64,000 nt of DNA from Flabesymbios commensalis (lineage: Eukaryota > Annelida > Polychaeta > Terebellida > Flabelligeridae), in assembly GCA_964017125.1 (NCBI GenBank), contig OZ024914.1, positions 34,646,462 to 34,710,461 on the forward strand. Direction: 5' to 3'. The notes under the pieces were generated by a model that did not search any database, was not told the DNA's origin, and worked only from the letters and a program-made list of their open reading frames with translations. Shown one piece after another: positions 1 through 12,239 of this stretch; the first letter of the stretch is position 1, and each line of letters opens with the position of its first letter. A program made the translations under genes and the position numbers.

Positions 1-419
1 CTTGCAGGTGAGCTTGGCTATGTAAGCTGACTTGTCAAGTGCTGTTGCCAATGCTGCCCGCTTTAGATGATGTTCTAAAGCAAGGGGGGTGGCAGTAATT
101 TCAGCAGTGATTTGTTATTATAAAACTTGATGAATCGGAGTTTATATAGCTATATCACAGCCTTCGAAGTTGGATTATGTGTTTACAAGAAGCTACTTTG
201 CCTGGTCATACACATCTACCGTTATTTCAATGTGAGCACCATGGCATCATCAGCTATCATGCTAGTTCCGTTTTCTGCGAACAATGATGGAGCCATATTG
301 CTACATTCATGATCACCAATAAAGTTATTAATTTTAATGTTTCTACCACTTACTTTTTGTGTGTTATGTGCCGAAGAGTAGAAATGTCATTACTCTTGTC
401 AGACGAATCAATTTTGCTT

Positions 420-1250
420 ATAATACTATTTTGGTTTCTGGTTTTGAGTCTAGTCATTCACGGGTGACAAGAGCTTCCTATAATTATGATCTTGAAAGTA
501 ATGGCAGCTTTGGACACCATTTCTTTCACATCAAGACCAGAAGCTCTGCTGAACATAACAAAATAGCTAACAGGGAGCGATCCAAATGGTTTTCAAGAGT
601 TTTTCCAACATGACTCGCTTTCTTGCTTTTCTATGTCAGACATGGTACCAGAAGGAACAAAGTGATCCTTCCATTTGTTCAACTAAATTTCACTTAGGTG
701 GTGGATAAAACAGAGTTTACTAATTACAGTCACATACATTGCATTGTATATTTGGTGATTGGTCGTTCATCTCAAGACAGCTATCCATTCACGAGTTTTG
801 CCGCTGCAATGGGTCATGCAAACTTTAGGGCACTGTCATTTATTCACATTATTAGCGGACGAGATACCATCGGCTATTCATTATCTACTGGCATGTTAAA
901 GTTGGCTGAATGATATAACTACACTGGTAGACTTTGCTGATGATGGTGCTCCCATTGAAATCACGATATATGTGTGTGACCAGTCACAGTAGCTTTTTGT
1001 GAACTCATATTTCAACAAGAGAAGGCTGTGATATAGATACGCTCAGAGACAAAACGTTCCTAAATAATATTATTAAGTCAACACTGCTGAAGTTGTTGCC
1101 ACCCAATAAAAATGCTTTCCAGCAGCATATAAAGCATGCAGCCAAGCCATCCTCAAGCCTTACGACTATGGATGGGTTGTAGAAAATGGCAAGCTGATTC
1201 CTGCTCAGTCTACATGTACAAACCCACCGTCGCCACCACATATGATTCAC
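420..1250 (+). pseudogene. Fossil coding region, possible repeated invertebrate gene/element family
   Basis: Several plus-strand frames here read like pieces of a large uncharacterised protein family that is highly repeated in marine invertebrate genomes and carries a motif like HAISGCDTVS. At 800-870 the frame reads LSFIHIISGRDTIGYS, and around 1100-1200 a stretch resembles the family's downstream segment (NKNAFQQHIKHAAKPS). The copy is clearly old and broken, with several interruptions. I recall the family by motif only and cannot say whether it is a host gene or a mobile element. No ends or terminal repeats were seen. Confidence 0.35.
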
Positions 1251-1440
1251 AAAATTTTATCCCTGCATGAAGGATTGCAACAAGAACTGCTAGTGTGAGA
1301 AAAGGAAAATCCCTGCTAATTATGATGTGACTGTCGGTGATCCCCAAGCAAATGCAGCTTTGCACAACACAACACATAATCCTTATAATTAAATAGCATA
1401 ACTGCATCATATACTTTTTAGGCACACTCACTTTCAATAA

Positions 1441-4200
1441 TCTTATAATCGATATACAATGTAGTTGTGTGCATGTTGTTTCCTGCCACTAGCTCCTTCG
1501 ACAGTATTATTTTCAGCGCTCTTAATTTTTGTTTCATGTAATATTCGGCTAATTATGTTTTGAAGTGATTATTGTAACAAGTGATGTAACACAACAAGGA
1601 TTAATACTTATGTTAGATTATAATCAATAAACTTACCATTGTTATCACATCAAGTGTTTTCTTATCAAACGAGATGAATAATATCTAGCGCAAAACATTA
1701 ATTTCACACTATCAAATGCATGGCTTTGTGTACTATCTTGTTAAGAAGACATAAAATCACTTCAGGGTTGTCTCCATATTGATCATTGACCCTAAAAAGA
1801 TAGGTTTAGACAACTTTAAAAGCAAATTATCCTAAATATTGACCGCGATATTGACAACTTTAGGTTTCTCGGTAATGGCCGCCATTATTGGCCTCCTGAC
1901 AATTTCCAGTAGTCGATTTGCAAGGTTGTGCACCTAGGTTGTGAACCTAAATATATGTAGATATCATTTCGGGTGCCCAACCGTTTACAACACGCCGTGT
2001 CAGACTGTCAGTTTTCCAGAAAATATGATGTTAACCCCCTGGGGATTAGTTTTACATACTCTACAACATAACAGTTCCGTATTATAATGTAAATGATATT
2101 TTTTAACCTATTTTGTCGCTGTCATACACATGTAATTTATATGGTTTAACTTTATATCATGTTAGTATGTGGATTCAGAACAGTGTGCGGATGATAAACT
2201 CATTCTGTGAGGAAGTCATTCAAATATAACTATGGTGGCGTAGATGGATCACACAATTTTGCCAAAATATCAAACTATAGAGATCAAAAACACTTCAAAA
2301 ACCTCTAAAAAATCATTTGACAGTATAATGATGTTCGGCATTGTATTCCTTGGTCCAAAAACCTTAATCAAGCCACTAAGATCGCTTAGATATGATATCC
2401 AGAAACTAAGATATCTTGATTTTCGATTCGGCTGGCGGCCATTTTAAATTATGGCGGCCATCTTGTATTAATAAATATAGTATTGTGTATAAGATGTAAC
2501 TCTCCGAAATTAAATATATATTATCAGACATTCAAACCATCATTTTATCCAAAAAAGGTCAAGTTGTGCACTTTTTGCTAAAACGTGAATGTTGGATATT
2601 GTATTTCGATGGTCACGTGACCTATGACCTTCCAACGACCCCAAAATTAATATTGTCGTCAAAATTGCATTATGGGATCTCAAAACCCGAACTTAGGGCC
2701 AAAAACACATTTGTAGGATTGCCGGAAATGTATTGATAGCCGATTACTTTTTTTTCGGCGGCCATTTTGGAAATATGCAAATTAGCTAATTAAATATGCA
2801 AAATCTCGAATGGTATCTGGCAGATTTGAAATCTACGGGAAAAAATACAATAGTAACCGTTGAGAAAAGTTAGACAGACATGTTTATTAGATTGGTTAGG
2901 ATATATCCCTGTCTAAATAATCCCAATACATTATAATATAATCCAGCAACCATGACCAATCAGAGGGTGAAGCCACATTCAATGTACAGGATACATGTTA
3001 TGTGTGATTTGAGTGAGCGTAACGCTAACCATGAAAGGTACCAGCTGGGACTTCATGAAAGACTCAGTGTGTTAAGCAGAACACGGGTACACCCTTCAAT
3101 TTGCCACCGAGAAAAAACGGGGTGCACTTCAAATGAGACATGAATGCACCAATTGACGAGGTGGGAGAAGACAGCGGCGTTGTTTTGTTTTCGATTCGCT
3201 AGGCGGCACCACTGTTTGATGTTGCGGTATTAGACACGCGCCTGCGCCGTCTGCACAGGAACTCCCAGCAGTGCAATGATTGCAGACTGCTGATGCTACC
3301 TCATGCTGTGTCGACAGCGGGCCAATGTTTGAGTTGTTAGCCCATCTCTGTGCCATAACTGGGCTATCTATTGGCACACCCGTGTGGCCAATCTGTAATC
3401 AGGGGTTTCACGGTCTTTATTAAAAAAGAAGGCCTCTAGGCAAAATAACTCGACACTTTGATGTTCAGCTGCGGAGAACTGACACCATACTGTGATTTGA
3501 ACCTTCAGACAGACAGGGTTTGTTTGATGGTTATTATTGCCAGGATCAAAAAAATGAGGAAGGCGTCACATTATTCAATAAAAAAATTCCGTGGAACCGA
3601 CGACTTGTTAAAAGGACGAGCTAAGAACACGCAATACTTATTATCGGCCATTTTATCTCTACTTAATGACTGTTTTATGGCTTTGTTTTTATCTTGAACT
3701 CTCTGATATATCTGAGAATTATTAATGATACCAGAATTCATAATAATTTATTGTATTATTCTTTTCAAATTATACCTATGCATCTATATGTTCAAACATT
3801 CCAAATGGTTTTTTTTGTAATGGTTCACTTTGAAACAAAAAAAGTGGCATATTAAGCTACTATTGTGGATTTTTCTATGTGAAATGGCTCATATATGACA
3901 TTGTATGAAATATTTTAAATTTTATAAAATAAACATCATATTGAGGAGAAACAAATAACGCAAATTTCAAATACTTGATACCGAAAGCAAATTACTGGAT
4001 TTATATCTATCCAGTTAAAAATTCTTTTTTTTTTGGTAAAATAGTTGTTGCTGAAAAGCATTTGCCTTTGATATTAAAGTGCATACCATCTGCTGCAGAG
4101 GGTACAATGAGATGGCTGTCTGCTTACCCCTTCAACAGTTTACAAAGAGTCACGCCACTGTTCAGGCAAATCGCGACGCTTATTTCTAGGAACAAACAAG
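1441..4200. other. Intergenic, no gene seen
   Basis: This is AT-rich sequence with short frames only. The motif GGCGGCCAT(T/C)TT occurs at about 2434, 2452 and 2757. The same motif recurs in several unrelated elements in the window and resembles a YY1-type site. The stretch 2950-3400 is more GC-rich, but I could not support an exon there. Confidence 0.5.
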
Positions 4201-4211
4201 CCATTGCTCAG

Positions 4212-4277
4212 CAAGACGCTGGCTCAATTGTGTACCGACGTCGGCAGACGTCGGTACACAATTCAGCCAGCGTCTTG
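4212..4277. mobile_element. Palindromic short element (variable-arm family)
   Basis: The arm CAAGACGCTGGCT runs on through GTGTACCGACGTC, followed by a 4-bp spacer and an almost exact inverse copy ending GCCAGCGTCTTG. The GACGCTGG motif near the ends links it to the other palindromes at 8007, 10969 and elsewhere. Confidence 0.6.
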
Positions 4278-4299
4278 TGCCAGCTGGCTGGTGGGTCAG

Positions 4300-5350
4300 C
4301 CAGATCACTATCTGGTTATGTGCGCCACGTGCTGCTGAGAGGGTGCCGTCCTTTGATAGTTATTAAATGATAGATGAGAGGTATGACCGGCCTGTTCTTA
4401 GGCAGCTAGTTCTGTTTTTGTTCGATGGCATTCGAGAAGTTCAAAGGCACGCTCTATTGTCTGGGGAGGCTGAAGGGGTCAGCCTAGTCCGCTGTGACGC
4501 GATTTAAAAACGGCTTCTCATTGAAACCGCTAACTTTGTATAAAGCATTAGGGCCAGCTTGTGCGGCTCGGGTGACGGGTTTTGGCCGTTTTCACGGCTA
4601 TTTAATTTGGTGCGCTTCTCGGCTTCCCCGAGTAAGTTCCTGATATCTTTATCTTAACTCCCTCATCCCATGCTTCTCTTATTGTGTGAGAAAATTAGTG
4701 TTCAGTGTTATATAATATGTACCAAGTGACGCAATCTTTAATAGATTTCGGTCGTTGACTCAACAGAATAATCAAGATAACAACAGTTTTATTTTTATTA
4801 ATTAAGCTTTCTAGACAAGGTACAAGTACATGTGTATAAAATATGCATAAATAAAACTTTACCTAGAGAGGGAAGTGGTGACAGGTGACTAGCACGTGGC
4901 CACCTCCCTTAAGGTAAAAAGCAAGCTGTTATATACATTTAAACAATGCGACGTATATTGCGCTAAAATCACAAAAAGCCAAGCAAACAATGCTCGAATT
5001 AAAATATTAATTAGAGTAAGCATATCCAATAATTATGACTAAAAGGTTAATACAATTTAAATGTTAATAACTATTTAAAAATTGCAATGGTATCGCAGAA
5101 ACAGATGTTTCATTATATTGCACACATACAGCTGACAATGTTGTAATTTGAATGTATAGTTAAGCTTTAGCTGGTGTTTGAACGAGTTAACGGGTAGAAT
5201 CCCGGATCTGTATTGGATGAGAGTTCCATTCACTTACAATTCTTAAAACAAACCTTTGTTAAATGTCACAGTTCTTGCCAGCAAGGGTTGTGAAATCAAG
5301 CCAGTCACCAGATCTACGCGATGCATTATCAATAGTTTGAGAAGAATTTT
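4300..5350. other. Intergenic, no gene seen
   Basis: A moderately GC-rich part (4380-4640) is followed by AT-rich DNA. I found no exon with believable splice sites. Confidence 0.4.
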
Positions 5351-5362
5351 CAATAGGAATTT

Positions 5363-5587
5363 TTATTTTTCGTGTAAACATTTACACAAAAAACGCATGA
5401 AATACAGTGGTAATAAATGCAGTTTAATACACCCGTCCTGGTAACTGCGGCGGTCAAATGCGGCCGTATCGTTCTCTTGTACACTTTCAAGCTTTATTAA
5501 CTCCTCGGCATTTTGAGGAGACCAAACCGTAGCGCTATATTCAACTATGCTTCTTGTTAATGATTTATACAAGTTGCGACGATACAT
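5363..5587 (-). pseudogene. LINE reverse transcriptase C-terminal fragment
   Basis: The minus-strand frame of about 74 residues contains LYKSLTRSIVEYSATVWSPQ. This is the post-catalytic segment of CR1/jockey-type LINE reverse transcriptases, whose family pattern is 'YK-S-L-x-R-x-I-x-E-Y-x-x-x-V-W-x-P'. It continues with a LESVQ segment matching the family's 'LExVQ'. No palm motif (FADD) or endonuclease lies upstream, so this is a short truncated copy. It differs from the intact LINE at 49855-57000, where the equivalent segment reads ISYIRPIVEYSDVAF. Confidence 0.7.
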
Positions 5588-5599
5588 TTAAATTAAAAT

Positions 5600-6465
5600 T
5601 TAATTAAAATTTACATTTCCCTATATATTTTTGCGTCGTCTGCCTGATTTAGATGAGAAACAAGACAAAGGCATGTCGTTTATAAATAAAATAAACTGGA
5701 GTGGTGCCAGATATTCCAAATATTGTTTTATGTTTTGATAGTCTACACTATGACTTAATTACGATAGTAGACATGCTGTATGTTTCCCGTGCCATAACCA
5801 GAGATATAATAACTATAACAAAAAAATACTTACAAGTCGATATGTTTCTAAAAAATATAAAAACAACGATAATGCTAAAACGAAGAAGCATTCTCGCCAT
5901 TAAAATTTTATTTAAAATAGAATGGAGAACGATATATACGATATATCGTAACTTGTACGAGAATACGGACGTTTGCCTTTAAGTTTCAATTTTGTTCTTA
6001 CATCCACATGTCCCTATTTGTGTATGATGTAGGCTATGGTAGAGAAACTCTTTGCTGATAGTTTATAGTAAGTTTTTGCTAATAGCAAGGGGTTGTAGTA
6101 TTCTTGCTAATAGTGAAATAATACTTTTGTGTCTGTCGATCTTTATGTATGTCCCTCTGTTCTCAAAAAACATATGGAGCTTAAATTCAGCATTGCAATC
6201 GTCATCCATTACAGATAGCAAATTACTGTCGCTATTCTTGACTTGTAGTTGATTTAGATGACATGAAGTGGGTGGCATATAAAAAAAATGTGCCATATTT
6301 TGTTGAAGCAGTCTCAAGAAAACATTTTCTCAAAAACCCTTTGGTGTAGATTTGTGAATTAATTTTTCAGATATACAGAATACCGATTTAATGCACCATG
6401 TGGGTTTAAATGATTAAGTTGATCTGACTATGACTATTATGGCCATTATAACAAATAATTGATGA
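5600..6465. other. Intergenic, AT-rich, no gene seen
   Basis: Only short chance frames are present, with no domain or splice pattern. Confidence 0.5.
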
Positions 6466-6468
6466 AAT

Positions 6469-6544
6469 CGTCGCCTCGGAGCTAAAGGATCCTATCTGCC
6501 ACTCTGACGAGTGTCAGATAGGATCCTTTAGCTCCGAGGCGACG
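6469..6544 (+). mobile_element. 76-bp foldback element, copy 1
   Basis: This is a near-perfect hairpin that starts CGTCGCCTCGGAGC and ends GCTCCGAGGCGACG, with about 36-bp arms around a TGAC loop. It is flanked by the 4-bp direct repeat AAAT (6465-6468 and 6545-6548). Copies at 14293 and 22477 have the same length of 76 bp and are flanked by ATAT and ATTT, so I read the A/T tetranucleotide as a target-site duplication. Confidence 0.85.
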
Positions 6545-7042
6545 AAATACTCAAGAGGTTGAACCTAGGCTCACTTAATCTACGACGCTGGACCAGCAAT
6601 GAACCAACATTTCTCCAACGCCTTGTATTTGCTGGAAAGATGATCAGCGCTAGGAATTACACTAGCAATGTGTAATTTATGTACAGGAATCACAAAAGTT
6701 CACCTGAATTCAGAACAATAATGTGTGATGCTGGAGATAGAGGTGCTGAATTTGACTATAATAGTAATTTGTAAACAACTCATACAGGAACGGAATAGTG
6801 TTATTTTGACACTGTTTATAGATAACATGTATGAACATACTTCATTTTTTTCACAGCAGATAACAGCCTTCATATGTGTGCATTAACAATATTGATTTCA
6901 AACATGACAATAAACAATTAATATACATTTTTTATAAAATAAAATATCCGTCGACCTAATACTAATAGAACCAAAGAGGCTATATATACAACCTCCTTGA
7001 TTGAACTAACAATGAAGCAAACTGTTTATTTATTCATTCTTA

Positions 7043-7276
7043 ATCTTTTCAAGCCTGAATTTACCATTGTCATCTTCATCCACTACAAGCCGCTAATTGC
7101 GGTCGCAATTATCGTGGATGAAGATGACTCACAGTGGGTGGGAAATGAAGAAAACATATTGTTATTATTAAACAGTTCCATAAAAATTTTGGTTGTAAAC
7201 TCCTAGATTTTAGAAAATTAAAATATTATTCAGAGATGCAAAATGATGCTTCGATGCATCTTGAGGGCTATGGGTT
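7043..7276 (+). mobile_element. piggyBac-like MITE with internal hairpin
   Basis: It begins CTTTTCAAGCCTGAATTTAC, carries an internal hairpin (TCATCTTCATCCAC ... GTGGATGAAGATGA), and ends with a GATGCATC ... GGGTTTA tail. Full relatives at 58812-59058 and 59650-59885 keep the CCCTTTCAAGCC start and AAGGGTT end. Those ends, next to TTAA-like flanks, fit non-autonomous piggyBac elements. It has no coding capacity. Confidence 0.6.
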
Positions 7277-7476
7277 TATTTTTGTTACATGTATGTGTAC
7301 TATCGGATGTACTCTCTAGTTTTTAAAACCTCAAAATTGACCTGACTTCAGTGGGTCTTGTTTTACATTTCTTGTTTGTCTATTCTATCGATCACCTCTA
7401 AAACACCCATGTGAATGAAATATATACCTGTGTGACAATAGGGTTTACATTGTAAAATCAACGCAGTTTGTATGGC

Positions 7477-7707
7477 TTAACCCTTTGACTCCCAGGCCGG
7501 GGTGCATGCCAGGATCCAGATATACTGGTGTAGGAGTTCTATTTTTCGTCATTTGAAGCTGGAATTGCTAACGCAATTTCCAGCTTCAAAGGACGAAAAA
7601 TACATAAAATTAGTATATATTTGACGAAAATTTGTGTCATTTTATGGTTACGTTCATTGACGAATGACGACGGAAATTTCCGTCATGTATGGTAGTGAAA
7701 AGGTTAA
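7477..7707 (+). mobile_element. piggyBac-like MITE with TTAA flanks
   Basis: It starts TTAACCCTTTGACTCCC and ends GAAAAGGTTAA, giving TTAA at both ends and a CCCTTT/AAAGG terminal pair, as in piggyBac-type elements. A central hairpin pairs TTTTCGTCATTTGAAGCTGG with its inverse copy. The same hairpin sequence occurs in the element at 61893-62170. Confidence 0.7.
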
Positions 7708-8006
7708 TGGAGTAGTATAAATAATTGCATTTGAACGATTCATTTTACCAGCGGCCTTCAACTGATACAAGTATACAGTTTGTTTTTCACTCTTGCTTTT
7801 TGGGCAGCTGTTACCCTTGAAGGGTCACGTGACACCCGCTACACCTAATAAGAGGATGATTCTGTGCCCCCCACAGCCCTGCATTTTCCGGGCGCGGATG
7901 ATCGTGATGAGTGGGGAAGGTTAATATGTTCACGCATCCCCTCATTCCACAAGTGCTCCACCCTATTATGTTTCACTTACTTGGACAACATTTTCCCGCA
8001 GTTACA

Positions 8007-8078
8007 AAATGCTGGTCCAACGCTGTTTAAATGTTATGCCAGCGTCTGCGACGCTGGCTCAACGTTGAAACAGCGTTG
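8007..8078. mobile_element. Palindromic short element (variable-arm family)
   Basis: The core CCAGCGTCTGCGACGCTGG is flanked by imperfect arms containing GGTCCAACGCTG and CAACGTTGAAACAGCG. Confidence 0.55.
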
Positions 8079-8604
8079 TTCAAGTGTCCTGGGATCTTCG
8101 CTATTGAGGACCACACTGTTCATGCGCGGATCGTGTTTCCGCTTGACCTTCTAAACTCTACGGGCGCGATAAAGACTAATATATAACCATTTTAAGTAGA
8201 TTAACAACATATGAATAACACGGTGTGATAATGTCTTAAGTGGGAATAATGAGTGTGTTTCTAATGGCTGCGATAATTCCGGAGAGTTTGACAGTACGAA
8301 ATGGGGTACTAAACATACCCCATGGTCGTCCACTTCTGGGCAGGGTAATTACCCTGGGTGGGTGGGGCGGCTAGCGGTACGCCAAAGGGCACCAGGAGGG
8401 TCGCAGGCGGCGCCCAGGTATGCAGGGAATAACACAAGGGTCGAGTCTGGAGGGTGGGGGGCTTGAGACCAGATCCCGTGCTCAGCTTTGATGTTCCCTG
8501 ATCCATTGTCACGGTGTGAATGCAACGACAACAGCTGAATGAAGCAGCTTACCACATCAGTCCTGAACGCCACCCCCACCCTACCCGGGAAACCACCAGC
8601 TGCC

Positions 8605-8674
8605 GCAAGACGACGGCTTAATAGCGGGCCAGTGTCTGCCGACACTGGCCCGCTATTAAACTGTCGTCGTGCTT
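8605..8674. mobile_element. Palindromic short element
   Basis: A perfect 19-bp inner palindrome (TTAATAGCGGGCCAGTGTC, 4-bp loop, inverse copy at 8618-8659) sits inside weaker outer arms (GACGACGG / CTGTCGTC). Confidence 0.65.
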
Positions 8675-8749
8675 GACTTGTAGTGTTAATTACTTCCATG
8701 CATGTGGTCCATAACGGGTTTAGCATAGGGAGGATTTAGTTCACGTATT

Positions 8750-9930
8750 TGTGAGTGAGATCGGGTGTTTAAACATTAGTATAGCTGATCAGCTGATGAC
8801 CGGTATATTCACCAGACGCCGCTATGTACACCAAGCCTATCCCGCCAGTAACAATCACCAGATGCCGCTATACACACCTAGCCTCCCAGTAATATATGTA
8901 GTGGCCCAGCCTAATTACACATCACATTGACGTTCTGAAGCCCAAGACTTAGTGCAATTCTAAGGCTTAAAGGGTTAATTGTAAATCATTTTGTATTTTA
9001 ACTATTATATTTTATTATCTTTCCGTCCCATCCATTATTTATATGGATTATTGTGACTGAGATAAAATTCATTATCATATGTCATATATCAAGAATACAT
9101 AACTTTTGATCATAGGCCTTTCAAGGGTGTAGATTTTTAGTATAAGCCAATTAGTCAAAGGGTGGAATGTAAATCAAAACAAAAGGTAAAATATGTAAGG
9201 ACAAGCTTTTAAGATTTTAAAAAGAGTATTTTAAAATAGCATCACTAGAGTTCAGTTTATATTCGAATATGATTGATCTTAGCTAGAACATTGGGCTATA
9301 TAAAGCTATTTATTGATCTTGGACATAATATTTTATATTATGTTGGAAAACTCCACATCATCGTTCCAGAAACATAAATCTTTCTAACTGTGGAGTACTA
9401 AATATTGTTATAGGAAGTTAACATTGTATTACACTACTAATTTATTCATTTAACAGATACATTACAATCAGACTTTGTTATTTAAATCACGATACATTTC
9501 TAATATATCATGTACATTTATTAAATGCAACATGTACTTGTGTTCCTGTATAACAGTGAACAAATGCAATATTATAAAATAGGAACGATAGGCAACAGTG
9601 ACAATAAATTTAAAAATTAAATGAAGCTAAAATAAATATGGAATCATAGCATACTTTATGAGTGTGTGCTAGTACACCACGTACATAATGATCTGTTTTG
9701 TAAAATTATTGTTAGTGGATTGTCATTCAGATAATAACAATTACAATTTCTTGGTTGTATTTCACAAAAGTGTTTGCATTGGAGCTAAGCAAGGATGAGT
9801 GTCCTAACGTTATGAGGGTATTTGAATTCTTTAATGCATGCCCCCCCCCCTCCTCCTGTCATGTCCACGTGATTAAAGCATCTTCATCACGTAAGGATAT
9901 GATGACACTTGGGCTGTTTGATCTCTCTAT
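8750..9930. other. Intergenic, no gene seen
   Basis: The only structure noted is a short direct duplication at about 8808-8890, in which the phrase CACCAGA(C/T)GCCGCTAT occurs twice. The rest is AT-rich. Confidence 0.4.
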
Positions 9931-9931
9931 T

Positions 9932-10038
9932 CCCAGCTAACACAAAACATTTGTATAACATTTATACAATGTCGGACCAACGTCGAAGACGTTGGGCCGA
10001 CGTTGTATAAATGTTATACAAATATTTTGTGTTTGCCG
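9932..10038. mobile_element. Palindromic short element, CCCAGC(A)AACAC-ended type
   Basis: It starts CCCAGCTAACACAAAAC and closes with ATTTTGTGTTTGCCG. The inner arms ATTTGTATAACATTTATACA and their inverse surround CCAACGTCGAAGACGTTGG. It is the fullest match to the copy at 36464-36578. Confidence 0.75.
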
Positions 10039-10703
10039 TGCTCTGCCGATGACTGCTCATTGTTGACATTGTTGTCGTTAACATGTTTAATGTAACAGAA
10101 GAAAGTGTATGTCAATGACACATCAAACACATTGTAAAGGACCTCAATTAAAAAGTATATATAGTCAACTTGAAATTAAATGTGAAAAATTGTAGCGATG
10201 TTGAATGTGAGTGTTTATTGTACAATATATTCCCTACAATATATTTTAAAATAACCCCTAAAGCGCTGAAATATGCTTATATAAACCTAGAGACCAAATG
10301 ACTTTTTTTAAATTTAAAGTCATTATAAATATCTTAATTAGTTCTTTCTGCTCCACTTCAATACCTATGTTATAAATGTTTTACTCTTTTCAATGTGGGG
10401 ATCGACTATAGGCTAAAGTCGGTTGAATGTGTGCATCTACACATCACAAAGCGTCTGTATGTAATTATGTATAACACACATGGCAGAGACGAAAACTACA
10501 GATAGAGCCTAAATAAATAATAGCTCTCCTAATTTACAATTCTAAAACGTTGTTCAGTATAATATATGAAATAATAATAAAATAATAAAAATATAATGGA
10601 GACAGCTATTCAACAAAACATCCAAATATGTAATTTTAAAGCAATAAATCGATATGAAAGAACACCTAGCAAATTATATTTATCCGTCCTTTCTCCCCGG
10701 TGT

Positions 10704-10984
10704 TTAAATTGTCCATGTCTGTAAGTTATATGTGATTTCCACTCCCCTGGCATGTAAGCCGTCACTGGTCACAACAACAGGATTTGACCACTGTAACTGA
10801 CCGTAATAGGATACATTGACCACTACATAAGCGCCGCTGACATCAAACGCGGGCGCTAATTTGTTAGTTACATAATGTATTTGTCGGCAGTCGTCCCCGG
10901 TATACAGTTAATTATCTGATAAGTACCGTGTTTTGTCAGCTCCAAACAGAAAATACCCTGTATCTACTCGGTGTTGGCTCAATG
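10704..10984 (-). pseudogene. Unrecognised coding stretch with one in-frame stop
   Basis: Read on the minus strand from about 10984 to a TAA at 10704-10706, the frame gives about 90 residues of protein-like sequence. It begins VDTGYFLFGADKTRYLSDN, then has a TAA at 10908-10910, then continues LYTGDDCRQIHYVTNKL and AYVVVNVSYYGQLQWSNP. The alternating hydrophobic pattern looks like beta strands. I do not recognise the family. The start of the exon is unclear because a palindromic element abuts it. The stop could be decay or an intron boundary that I cannot see. The stretch lies downstream of the receptor kinase gene on the same strand, but nothing ties it to that gene. Confidence 0.4.
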
Positions 10985-11045
10985 TTGGGTCAGCGTCTGT
11001 GACGCTGGCCCAGCATTAAGCCAGCACCGGCTCAACATCTCGTGT
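10969..11045. mobile_element. Palindromic short element (variable-arm family)
   Basis: GGTCAGCGTCTGTGACGCTGG forms the core. The outer arms read GTGTTGGCTCAATGTTG and CAGCATTAAGCCAGCACC. It touches the upstream edge of the coding stretch at 10704-10984. Confidence 0.6.
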
Positions 11046-11049
11046 TAAT

Positions 11050-12125
11050 TCTCTCTGATCACCACTTTCAATATCAACTTAACTCATTTACGGTCAATGC
11101 ATTGAAGCAATGTGGGTATCATCAAGGAAAATCAACTTTTCGTAAATGCTGATCCAACCAAGAGACATTGCATGGTGCATCAGCTTTTCTCACCGTATTT
11201 CGGTATATCAAGGAAGTTTAACCTCCTTGGGTATAGGGCACATCAATTTAGCATTAAAATTTAATTATTGTAACGTTTGCTATTTTTTAAACAGAAAATG
11301 TTTTTTTTTGTTTCAAACTGAGAACTACGTTAGCATTTAAAAGCGTTAGCATTTTCACCTTAAATGATGGCAAAATGCTGATACACAGAAAAAGTACAAA
11401 TCATTTGCATAAATACTATGGGAGCGTTGAACCAAGAAATGAGATATTTACTCACGCTCTGGTTGTCGTGGTAAATGTAAGCTCAACCGATCAGTTAACT
11501 TCATTTCCATTGGATTTAGTAAACAATGCTAGCGTGCACTTTGCATTACCGACATTAAGACACTGAAGAGATAGGTTCCCCGGTAGGATCAAGGAATCGG
11601 CTATAAAGAAATATCGTTAAATTTTCTTAACTGTCCACTGCAGTCACATTGCTGCTTATTGTAATTAATAATAATAATAAAATTATATTAGAATTCAAGC
11701 GAGAACACAGAAATACTAAGATCTTCATTATAAGACTAAGACTGTACTATGCATTTATGGTATTAATCATTCAAAGCATGGATAAAACGTGCTGTATTTG
11801 AATAATAAAAAACACAAGGTAAAATTATTACAGCTGTGTATCTGTTTTCGCAATTGAAATGAAGATTACCGGTTAATTGAAATACTCTAAATAGCAGAGA
11901 ATTGTGAGAGAAAGCTAAACATTTGGCCCTAACGTGGTTGTTTAAGTGCAAAAATACACACAATTTAAATCAAACTAATACTTGTGTATTAAGCAGATGA
12001 GCAGATGAGTAGTGGTGTGCTCGAGATAACATCAGACAACATATTATAGTTTATATGGTATAGCAAGGCTACTACAACACAGTATCCTTGGGTATAGAGA
12101 TCAAAACGCTACTCGACCAATAAGC
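11050..12125. other. Intergenic, no gene seen
   Basis: This is AT-rich with short frames only, and I saw no supported repeat or gene. Confidence 0.4.
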
Positions 12126-12128
12126 AGC

Positions 12129-12238
12129 GAACGCTGGCCCTGTGTTGATTTAATGTTGGACCAACGTCGCAGACCGTGGTCGCAAACGGTGGTCCAACAT
12201 TAGTGCAATATTGGATCGACATTTGGCATCTGCTGGCT
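12129..12238. mobile_element. Palindromic short element, degraded
   Basis: TTAATGTTGGACCAACGTC and GGTGGTCCAACATTAG form the inner arms. The outer parts, with CGCTGGCCC and TGCTGGC, are diverged. Confidence 0.5.
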
Positions 12239-12239
12239 T

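Noticed and set aside
7864-8154. A 96-codon plus-strand frame
   Set aside because: It runs through the palindromic element at 8007-8078 and shows no domain.
8349-8726. A 125-codon minus-strand frame
   Set aside because: It is a GC-rich stretch that crosses a perfect palindrome; no splice sites or domain were seen.
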